A stretch of DNA of 9,749 bases. Source: Lachnospiraceae bacterium (GTDB lineage: Bacteria > Bacillota > Clostridia > Lachnospirales > Lachnospiraceae). A model generated the notes under the pieces. The model was given only the letters and a program-made list of their open reading frames with translations. It had not been told where the DNA came from and searched no databases. The first letter of the stretch is position 1. Each line of letters opens with the position of its first letter. A program made the translations under genes and the position numbers. Of the stretch, positions 1-4,669 are shown in pieces. The stretch is from NCBI GenBank assembly GCA_017964055.1, contig JAGCSS010000324.1, positions 1-9,749 of the forward strand, in the 5' to 3' direction.

Positions 1-438
1 TCTGACGAGCCTAAGGACGAGCCCGATGAAGAGCCCAAGCAGGATGTTACTCCCGTAGTTCCCTTCATCATCATCCCTCCCGTGATCACAGAGACACCCG
101 AGGAGCCCGTAGTTGAGGAGATCCCCGTAACAGAGCCCGAGACTCCCGAAGGAACTCCCGTTGAGGAAGAGACTGTTGAAGAGATTCCCGTAGATGTTCC
201 CACCACTCCCGAAGGCGCACCCGAGGAAGAAGAGATCCCCGTAGATGTTCCCACCACTCCCGAGGGAGCACCCGAAGAGGAAGAGGACATCGATGTTGAG
301 ATCCCCGAGATCCCCGAAGGCGATGTACTTCCCCAGACCGGCGTAGCCGGCGCAGCGACATTCTTCGGATTCGGCGCAGCATTCATCGGACTTGGCGCAG
401 CAGTTATCTGCAAGGGTATCCGCAGAGAAGAGATCTGA
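1..438 (+). CDS. LPxTG-anchored surface protein, C-terminal part (5' end outside window)
   Basis: The frame is open from base 1, so this is the last 145 codons of a longer gene. Visible in order are an acidic/proline-rich start (EPKDEPDEEPKQD), a short hydrophobic patch (VVPFIIIPPV), a Pro/Glu-rich spacer with 17-residue repeats, and a C-terminal sorting signal. That signal is LPQTG at 328-342, then a hydrophobic span of about 25 residues and a short tail with Arg/Lys (CKGIRREEI). This is the layout of sortase substrates: sortase cuts between Thr and Gly and joins the protein to peptidoglycan, and the Pro/Glu repeats act as a wall-spanning stalk. The functional N-terminal domain lies upstream and cannot be named. 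Proline codons are almost all CCC, unlike the mixed CCG/CCC of the genes further right, which may reflect high expression. A strong terminator follows 42 bases after the stop. Confidence 0.9.
   Translation, partial: SDEPKDEPDEEPKQDVTPVVPFIIIPPVITETPEEPVVEEIPVTEPETPEGTPVEEETVEEIPVDVPTTPEGAPEEEEIPVDVPTTPEGAPEEEEDIDVEIPEIPEGDVLPQTGVAGAATFFGFGAAFIGLGAAVICKGIRREEI
184..285 (+). repeat. Two tandem 51-bp units coding IPVDVPTTPEGAPEEEE
   Basis: Unit 1 is 184-234 and unit 2 is 235-285. Both encode the identical 17-residue peptide, but the DNA differs at five positions, all silent third-codon changes. A looser 63-bp relative (IPVTEPETPEGTPVEEE plus TVEE) lies just before, at 121-183, and a degenerate IPEIPEGD follows. 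The repeats form the wall-spanning spacer of the LPQTG protein. Confidence 0.93.
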
Positions 439-479
439 AAATAAAACGTTCCGACGATGGAATAAAAAAATGGTAAACG

Positions 480-511
480 AAGACCCCTGCTCGTATGAGC
501 AGGGGTCTTTT
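480..511 (+). terminator. Rho-independent terminator of the LPxTG gene
   Basis: The left arm AGACCCCTGCTC (481-492) and right arm GAGCAGGGGTCT (497-508) pair perfectly over 12 bp around a four-base GTAT loop. An extra A-T pair (480/509) closes the base and T residues run to 511. An A-rich stretch (about 440-470) precedes it. It sits between convergent genes, so it may also stop transcripts of the minus-strand gene at 611-1210, although the T tract in that direction is weaker. Confidence 0.92.
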
Positions 512-526
512 CGGTGCGGCATTACA

Positions 527-555
527 TTGACAAAGACGGCCGCAGATGATACGAT
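527..555 (+). promoter_or_regulatory. Possible sigma-A promoter pointing antisense to the 611-1210 gene
   Basis: TTGACA at 527-532 is a perfect -35 element. After a 17-base spacer comes TACGAT (550-555), a 4-of-6 match to TATAAT, preceded by TG one base upstream (547-548), which gives an extended -10. A TGCGGC/GCCGCA inverted repeat (515-520 and 539-544) brackets the -35. Transcription would start near 562 and run into the 3' end of the minus-strand gene. No credible ORF with a ribosome binding site follows, so a product would be an untranslated or antisense RNA. It could be a chance match; there is no direct evidence of activity. Confidence 0.35.
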
Positions 556-610
556 TAAAAGACGTATAGATATAAGTCCGACGCGGGTTTCACAGATATG
601 AGACACATGC

Positions 611-1210
611 TCAGCGCAGGTTTCTGATCTTACCCGAGGTGATCGAATTCTCGTCGCAGAAATCGAGGATGCGTTCAGCTTCTTCGTTCATACCGGCCTC
701 GCGCAGTGAGCTCACCAGAGTAGGTATCAGCTGGACCAGACGGGTGTAATTCGTATCGGCGGTCGAGAGCATCGTGAAGTTCGGAGTACCGTATTTGAGC
801 CGCAGATCGGTGTTCGTGTATTCGGACAGATCGGCTATCTTGACCTTTGAGAGTGAGCGCAGCTCCGCGGACAGCGTGTTTATACGCTCATAGGCGGTGG
901 CTAAGGTATCCTCTTCTTCCTCGTCATCCTCGTCGTAATCATCGGGATCGGGGGGCGCGGGATCGTCGGACGCATCATCCGGCAGTTCGCGTTCGGGAGG
1001 ATTGTAGACGACCTTTTTCGGGATTATCTCCTTCGGGATCGTGATAAACACCACATCGTCGATGCTTTTGCGCGGAGTCATCAGCGCTTCGTGCTCTCGG
1101 GCCCAGAAGTCCGCAGAGTCCTTGGCGTCCGCGCGTGAGCTCTTTTTGATCTCATAGCCGAGCCATGCGGTGAAGATCAGTACACAGACCAAAATGTAAG
1201 GAAAATGCAT
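611..1210 (-). CDS. Membrane-anchored protein with acidic linker and helical C-terminal domain, function unknown
   Basis: 199 residues. The start ATG has a GAAAGG ribosome binding site nine bases upstream. Residues 3-19 (FPYILVCVLIFTAWLGY) form one membrane span followed by basic residues (IKKSSR), which predicts a cytoplasmic body. A motif around 35-46 (FWAREHEALMTP) is followed by a strand-rich part to about 70. Residues 77-102 are a strongly acidic, low-complexity linker (DDYDEDDEEEED). Residues 105-199 look helical and contain YTNTDLRLKYGTPNFTMLSTADTNYTRLVQLIPTLVSSLREAG and EEAERILDFC, reminiscent of a TPR-like repeat. From memory it resembles an uncharacterised protein common in Lachnospiraceae (FWARE... 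and NTDLKLxYGxxNxTxLSE motifs), but no function is known to me. It is divergent from the tiny membrane protein at 1244 and convergent with the LPQTG gene. Confidence 0.82.
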   Translation of the reverse strand: MHFPYILVCVLIFTAWLGYEIKKSSRADAKDSADFWAREHEALMTPRKSIDDVVFITIPKEIIPKKVVYNPPERELPDDASDDPAPPDPDDYDEDDEEEEDTLATAYERINTLSAELRSLSKVKIADLSEYTNTDLRLKYGTPNFTMLSTADTNYTRLVQLIPTLVSSLREAGMNEEAERILDFCDENSITSGKIRNLR

Positions 1211-1233
1211 ATATTATATCCTTTCGGGGGAAC

Positions 1234-1238
1234 GGAGG
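1234..1238 (+). promoter_or_regulatory. Ribosome binding site GGAGG of the 33-residue protein
   Basis: GGAGG lies five bases before ATG at 1244. Its quality and spacing are the main reason to accept such a short reading frame as a gene. Confidence 0.8.
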
Positions 1239-1243
1239 CAAAC

Positions 1244-1345
1244 ATGAACTTTTTTAACGCAAAGACCAGGAAAACCATTACCATCGTGATCGTAGGAGTG
1301 CTCGTACTCGCGATGCTCGCGGCACTTGTGGCATCTCTGGTGTAA
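1244..1345 (+). CDS. 33-residue single-span membrane protein
   Basis: The reading frame is too short for ordinary ORF cut-offs. It reads MNFFNAKTRKTITIVIVGVL then VLAMLAALVASLV and ends in TAA. The first ten residues carry three basic side chains (K7, R9, K10), and residues 12-33 form a single uninterrupted hydrophobic helix. By the positive-inside rule this places the short N-terminus in the cytoplasm and the C-terminus outside. A GGAGG ribosome binding site at the right distance supports translation. It starts 33 bases from the oppositely oriented 199-residue membrane protein, so the two may be functionally linked. It lacks a signal-peptidase A-x-A site followed by mature sequence, so it is not simply an exported peptide. 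No function can be assigned; small membrane proteins of this form often modulate a larger membrane partner. No clear promoter is seen in the short divergent gap. Confidence 0.72.
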   Translation: MNFFNAKTRKTITIVIVGVLVLAMLAALVASLV

Positions 1346-1356
1346 GCTTCTTACAC
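1340..1356. promoter_or_regulatory. Perfect inverted repeat GTGTAAG-CTT-CTTACAC
   Basis: Seven-base arms at 1340-1346 and 1350-1356 flank a three-base centre. The left arm overlaps the stop codon of the 33-residue gene. No T tract follows, so it is a poor terminator. It could be an operator for the gene at 1406 or a small RNA hairpin. A direct repeat ACATCAAG (1355-1362 and 1382-1389) lies in the same 60-base gap. Confidence 0.3.
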
Positions 1357-1405
1357 ATCAAGTATAAACCATTTCCGTCAAACATCAAGCGGAGTTCGGA
1401 GTATT

Positions 1406-1897
1406 ATGGATATCATTCTGATCGGGAGAGTGGCCGAAGCGTGGACGCTGGAGACTGCGGAGCGTGAGCGTGACAGTCTGGAGGCGCGCTACGGTCTGCG
1501 TTATCTGATGCAGGGGATCGCAGGGCTGGAAGCGGAGTTCGCGGATGACAGGTGTATGCGCGAACTGACGCTGGGCGGCTGCGATGTATTTGTCGTCGGG
1601 AAACAGGGTATATACAAGGCGCTCTGGGCTCTCGGCGAGACGCTTTCATGCGGGCTGCGGGTCAGACTCGAGGACATACCGATCAGTCAGTTCGCGATCG
1701 AGATATCGGAATATGCGGATGAGAACCCTTATCTGGCAAACAGTCTCGGCTGCATACTCGCGTGCTGCGAGGAGGGCAGGGCACTGACGGAAAAGCTGAA
1801 CGGGCTCGGATATCCCGCGGCGGTCATAGGCTATACGACCGATGACAATACGCGCGGAGTGATCAATCACGATACGGTTACATATCTTACGCCGTGA
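1406..1897 (+). CDS. Stand-alone AIRS_C-domain protein (HypE / AIR synthase C-terminal domain relative)
   Basis: 163 residues, with GGAG four bases before the ATG. The sequence matches what I know of the C-terminal domain of AIR synthase-related / HypE-type proteins. DIILIGRVAEAWTLETAERE corresponds to the family's first strand (DIVxTKxIGLEGTxILARERE). GIYKALWALGETLSCGLRVRLEDIPI corresponds to GVxxALWExAExSGxGxxVDLxxIPI. ENPYLANSLGCILACCEEGRALTEKL and the ending GYPAAVIGYTT...VINHDTVTYLTP fit the rest. The usual N-terminal ATP-binding AIRS domain is absent, and the space upstream holds another gene, so it is not a recent truncation with a nearby remnant. The MHDVTEGG-like stretch is replaced by CDVFVVGKQG, so ATP-dependent maturation or synthase activity is unlikely. 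It lies 59 bases ahead of the Lrp regulator and is probably in one operon with it. Domain assignment is fairly secure; function is unknown. Confidence 0.78.
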   Translation: MDIILIGRVAEAWTLETAERERDSLEARYGLRYLMQGIAGLEAEFADDRCMRELTLGGCDVFVVGKQGIYKALWALGETLSCGLRVRLEDIPISQFAIEISEYADENPYLANSLGCILACCEEGRALTEKLNGLGYPAAVIGYTTDDNTRGVINHDTVTYLTP

Positions 1898-1938
1898 CCG
1901 GACAGTCGGCCGTGTACGCGCGGATAAGGAAGAGTAAT

Positions 1939-1948
1939 AGGAGAGGGG
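1939..1948 (+). promoter_or_regulatory. Ribosome binding site AGGAGAGGGG fixing the Lrp start at 1957
   Basis: This strong purine tract lies eight bases before ATG 1957. It favours that start over an in-frame upstream ATG at 1894, which would add 21 non-homologous residues and overlap the stop of the preceding gene. Confidence 0.82.
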
Positions 1949-1956
1949 ACAGGACC

Positions 1957-2445
1957 ATGGAACTGAAGGAACAGATTTTAAGGACGATCGACAGGAATTC
2001 AAAGATCAGCATGTCTGAGCTCGCGATGATGCTCGGACGCGAAGAGGCCGAGGTTACGGCAGCAGTCGCCGAGATGGAAGCGGACAAGATCATCTGCGGC
2101 TATCCCACGCTGATCAACTGGGACAAGGTATCGAATGAGAAGATCACGGCGCTCATCGAGGTTAAGGTTACTCCTCAGAGAGGACAGGGCTTTGACAGGA
2201 TCGCGGAGCGTATCTATAAGTTTTCCGAGGTAGAGACGGTCTATCTGATGTCGGGCGGCTTTGACCTTACCGTTATCATCAAGGGAAAGAGCATGCGCGA
2301 GGTCGCGAGCTTCGTATCGGAAAAGCTGGCTCCGATGGAGGCGATCTTAAGCACCGCCACCCATTTTGTGCTCAAGAAATACAAGGAGCACGGCATCATA
2401 ATGGAGCAGGAAGAGGAAGATGAAAGGATGATCGTTTCACCATGA
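1957..2445 (+). CDS. Lrp/AsnC-family transcriptional regulator
   Basis: 162 residues from the ATG preceded by AGGAGAGGGG. Residues 1-50 form the winged helix-turn-helix (QILRTIDRNSKISMSELAMMLG, then a recognition helix ending in DKIICGYPTLINW). Residues about 64-140 are the RAM (regulation of amino acid metabolism) ligand-binding/oligomerisation domain, with the conserved SGGFDLTVIIKG (99-110) and the final strand STATHFVLKKYKEHGI. An acidic tail (EQEEEDER) extends past the domain. Lrp/AsnC proteins bind DNA as dimers to octamers and respond to amino acids. The ATGA overlap with the aminotransferase start implies translational coupling and a shared transcript, so control of the aminotransferase and of its own operon is likely, as in many such pairs. 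The effector cannot be told from the sequence. Confidence 0.93.
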   Translation: MELKEQILRTIDRNSKISMSELAMMLGREEAEVTAAVAEMEADKIICGYPTLINWDKVSNEKITALIEVKVTPQRGQGFDRIAERIYKFSEVETVYLMSGGFDLTVIIKGKSMREVASFVSEKLAPMEAILSTATHFVLKKYKEHGIIMEQEEEDERMIVSP

Positions 2446-3608
2446 GGGATCCGTTAAATAAAGCCATTGTAGATATCAAACCCTCCGGTATCCGCAAGTT
2501 TTTCGATATCGTTACCGAAATGAAGGATGCCATATCGCTCGGTGTGGGCGAGCCAGATTTCGACACGCCCTGGCATATCCGCGAGGAGGGCATCTACTCT
2601 CTTGAGAGAGGAAGAGGACATTACACGTCAAACGCAGGTCTTAAGGAGCTGCGCATCGAAATATGCAATTATCTCGAGAGACGTTTTAATCTGCGTTACA
2701 GCTGGGATAAAGAAACGCTTGTAACGATCGGCGGCAGCGAAGCGATTGACGTTGCTTTAAGAGTCATGCTCGACCGTGGCGATGAGGTGCTCCTGCCCCA
2801 GCCCAGCTATGTGTCGTACGAGCCCTGCATTCTGATGGCGGGCGGCAAACCCGTTGTGATAGAGCTCAAAGAAGAGGACGAATTCAAGCTTACCGCGGAT
2901 GAGATCAGGAACGCATGCACAGACAGGACCAAGATCCTCGTGCTGCCCTTCCCGAACAATCCGACCGGCTCGATAATGACGCGCGAGGAGCTCGCGCCGA
3001 TCGTTGAGATCGTAAAGGAAAAAGACCTCTTCGTTATCTCCGATGAGATCTACGCTGAGCTGACCTACGGCGGCAAACACGTCTCTATAGCCGAGTTCGA
3101 CGGGATGAAGGAAAGGACCGTAGTGATCAACGGTTTCTCGAAGTCCTATGCGATGACGGGCTGGAGACTCGGCTATGCCTGCGGACCCGAGAATATCATC
3201 AGGCAGATGACGAAGCTTCACCAGTTCGCGATCATGTGCGCGCCGACCACGAGCCAGTACGCCGCGATCGAGGCACTGAAGAACGGCGATGCCGATGTCG
3301 AGATGATGTGCGACGCCTATGAGAAGCGCAGGAGATTCCTGCTGCACGAGCTTCGGCGCATGGGTCTGCCCTGTTTTGAGGCAAGGGGCGCGTTTTACGT
3401 ATTCCCGTGCATCAAGAGTCTCGGCATGACCTCCGAGGAATTTGCGACGAAGCTTTTGATGGAGGAAAAGGTCGCGATCGTTCCCGGCACTGCGTTCGGA
3501 GACAGCGGAGAAGGCTTCCTTCGAGTTTCTTATGCGTATTCGATCGAAAAGATCAAAGTAGCGCTCGAGCGTATAGAGCGTTTTGTAAATAATCACAAGG
3601 TGGGATAA
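2442..3608 (+). CDS. PLP-dependent class I/II aminotransferase (AspC/PatA-like)
   Basis: 388 residues, normal length for fold-type I aminotransferases. Landmarks: GVGEPDFDTP (34-43) near the N-terminus; Y61 in GHYTSNAGLKELR; TIGGSEAIDVAL (95-106) for phosphate binding; FPNNPTG (170-176) with N173; SDEIY (200-204) with D201 contacting the pyridine nitrogen and Y204 the phenolic oxygen; GFSKSYAMTGWRLGY (231-245) with the Schiff-base lysine K234 and phosphate-binding R242; and R361 in GFLRVSYAYS, which holds the substrate alpha-carboxylate. All catalytic residues are present, so the enzyme should transfer amino groups to a 2-oxo acid in the cytoplasm. Aromatic amino acids or aspartate are plausible substrates but cannot be chosen from sequence alone. 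It has no good ribosome binding site of its own and overlaps the regulator's stop by ATGA, so translation is coupled. Confidence 0.95.
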   Translation: MRDPLNKAIVDIKPSGIRKFFDIVTEMKDAISLGVGEPDFDTPWHIREEGIYSLERGRGHYTSNAGLKELRIEICNYLERRFNLRYSWDKETLVTIGGSEAIDVALRVMLDRGDEVLLPQPSYVSYEPCILMAGGKPVVIELKEEDEFKLTADEIRNACTDRTKILVLPFPNNPTGSIMTREELAPIVEIVKEKDLFVISDEIYAELTYGGKHVSIAEFDGMKERTVVINGFSKSYAMTGWRLGYACGPENIIRQMTKLHQFAIMCAPTTSQYAAIEALKNGDADVEMMCDAYEKRRRFLLHELRRMGLPCFEARGAFYVFPCIKSLGMTSEEFATKLLMEEKVAIVPGTAFGDSGEGFLRVSYAYSIEKIKVALERIERFVNNHKVG

Positions 3609-3614
3609 AAGGGA

Positions 3615-4085
3615 ATGGCAACGATCAACGTAAATTACATCAACCCGCTGTTAAAAGCGTCGGTATCCGTCATTGAGCAGGCATGCGGACTCAATGTCGC
3701 CATCGGAAAGCCCGCGCTGAAGGACGCGCAGTTCACGAGTGACGAGCTGCTGATCCTGATGGGTATCACAGGCGAGATGAAAGGACAGGCTATCCTTGAC
3801 TTCCCGATGCCTGCGGCGCTTCAGATCGCATCGAAGATGTGCATGATGGAAGTTACCGAGCTGTCGGACCTTGCGCAGAGCGCGATCTGCGAGCTGTGCA
3901 ACATGATCATGGGCAATACCGCCACGCTTTTCTATCAGAGCGGTACGCAGATAGATATCACTCCGCCCACGATCTGCAAGGGAAATGTATCTTTTGGCAA
4001 TAACTACGCGGCCAATATCTGTATTCCTTTTAACTACGAGGATAAATACTTTTTTGCGATCAATATCGCCATCAAAGAAGATTAA
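3615..4085 (+). CDS. cheX: Chemotaxis phosphatase CheX
   Basis: 156 residues, typical of CheX. It starts six bases after the aminotransferase stop, with AAGGTGGG (3597-3604) as ribosome binding site. The CheC/CheX/FliY active-site helix is visible as S89-x3-E93-x2-N96 (SAICELCN), in which Glu and Asn position the water that removes phosphate from CheY-P. The surrounding elements fit: an N-terminal NYINPLLKASVSVIEQACG helix, the MGITGEMKGQAILDFP sheet, and a C-terminal AANICIPFNYEDKYFFAINIAI edge strand used in dimer formation. CheX ends excitatory signalling by dephosphorylating CheY; here it is separate from any chemotaxis cluster. In some Clostridia it sits in this housekeeping context, and another phosphorylated partner is possible. 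No membrane segment is seen. Confidence 0.9.
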   Translation: MATINVNYINPLLKASVSVIEQACGLNVAIGKPALKDAQFTSDELLILMGITGEMKGQAILDFPMPAALQIASKMCMMEVTELSDLAQSAICELCNMIMGNTATLFYQSGTQIDITPPTICKGNVSFGNNYAANICIPFNYEDKYFFAINIAIKED

Positions 4086-4091
4086 AGGATC

Positions 4092-4120
4092 ACATGCCGC
4101 TTTTTCGGGCGGCATGTTTT
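4092..4120 (+). terminator. Short hairpin between cheX and trmL, weak terminator or attenuator
   Basis: ACATGCCGC (4092-4100) pairs with GCGGCATGT (4109-4117) around an eight-base loop. TTT follows at 4118-4120, then AGG and TTTT at 4124-4127. It begins six bases after the cheX stop. The T tract is interrupted by AGG, the probable ribosome binding site of trmL, so readthrough is likely and the element may only reduce expression of the downstream genes. Confidence 0.55.
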
Positions 4121-4131
4121 AGGTTTTGCAC

Positions 4132-4623
4132 ATGAATATAGTACTGTTGGAGCCGGAGATCCCGGCAAATACCGGGAATATCGGAAGGACCTGCGTCGCT
4201 ACCGGTTCGACGCTGCATCTTATAAAGCCTCTGGGCTTTTCGCTCGCGGAGAAGGAACTCAAGCGTGCCGGGCTCGATTACTGGCCCAAGCTGAAATATA
4301 AGGTTTACGAGAATTACGCCGATTTCCTCGAGCAGAATCCGGGAGCCAGGATACATTTTGCGACGACAAAGGCGAAAAAGGTCTATACCGCCGCATCTTT
4401 CGGGCAGGATGACTATATCATGTTCGGCAAGGAAAGTGCCGGAATACCCGAAGAAATATTGCTTGAAAACCAGGAAATGTGCATAAGGATACCGATGATA
4501 GGGGATATCAGGTCCCTTAACCTCGGCAATTCCGTTGCCATAGTTTTATATGAGGCCCTGAGACAGAACGGCTTCGAAGGGATGAACTGTGAGGGAGAGC
4601 TTCACAGGCTCCGCTGGAAATAG
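4132..4623 (+). CDS. trmL: tRNA (cytidine/uridine-34-2'-O)-methyltransferase TrmL
   Basis: 163 residues from ATG 4132. A TTG two codons upstream is less likely because MNIVLLEPEIPANTGNIGRT is the conserved family start. This is a SPOUT-class methyltransferase with a trefoil knot. Motif 1 is N13-TGNIGRTC; motif 2 is FGKESAGIP (98-106) with the Glu; motif 3 is RSLNLGNSVAIVLYEALRQ (127-145), which forms the knot and S-adenosylmethionine pocket. TrmL methylates the ribose 2'-OH of the wobble base C34/U34 in certain leucine tRNAs, with SAM as donor, acting as a homodimer. The usual LNLSNS is LNLGNS here, a mild substitution. Its ribosome binding site is only AGG (4121-4123) at the foot of the preceding hairpin, so modest translation is expected. 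It is followed 46 bases later by mutS2. Confidence 0.94.
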   Translation: MNIVLLEPEIPANTGNIGRTCVATGSTLHLIKPLGFSLAEKELKRAGLDYWPKLKYKVYENYADFLEQNPGARIHFATTKAKKVYTAASFGQDDYIMFGKESAGIPEEILLENQEMCIRIPMIGDIRSLNLGNSVAIVLYEALRQNGFEGMNCEGELHRLRWK

Positions 4624-4630
4624 GGCCGCC

Positions 4631-4654
4631 GCGCCCGCAGACGTATGAGGGCGC
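4631..4654 (+). other. GC-rich hairpin upstream of mutS2
   Basis: GCGCCC (4631-4636) pairs with GGGCGC (4649-4654) around a 12-base loop, five bases before the GGAG ribosome binding site (4660-4663). An alternative GGGC/GCCC pairing (4623-4626 with 4633-4636) excludes it. No T tract follows, so it is not a terminator; it may influence mutS2 translation or mRNA stability. Confidence 0.3.
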
Positions 4655-4669
4655 AAAACGGAGAACACT

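Noticed and set aside
86..382. Minus-strand frame rich in Arg, Leu and Ser opposite the LPQTG gene
   Set aside because: It is the antisense reading of the Pro/Glu repeats, with no ribosome binding site or plausible domain.
392..601. 69-residue plus-strand frame over the LPQTG gene end and terminator
   Set aside because: It runs through the terminator hairpin and has no ribosome binding site or family resemblance.
1213..1241. TTGCCT-17-TATAAT promoter on the minus strand before the 199-residue gene
   Set aside because: The spacing is good, but transcription would start inside the gene, after its ATG and its ribosome binding site. The TATAAT is more likely just the A/T-rich spacer between GAAAGG and ATG.
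1894..1956. Upstream ATG extension of the Lrp regulator
   Set aside because: It would add 21 residues unlike the family and overlap the previous gene's stop; the strong AGGAGAGGGG site and the conserved start support ATG 1957.
2757..3596. 279-residue minus-strand reading frame opposite the aminotransferase
   Set aside because: The opposite strand encodes an aminotransferase with every catalytic motif; this frame has no recognisable domain and is a by-product of the codon bias.
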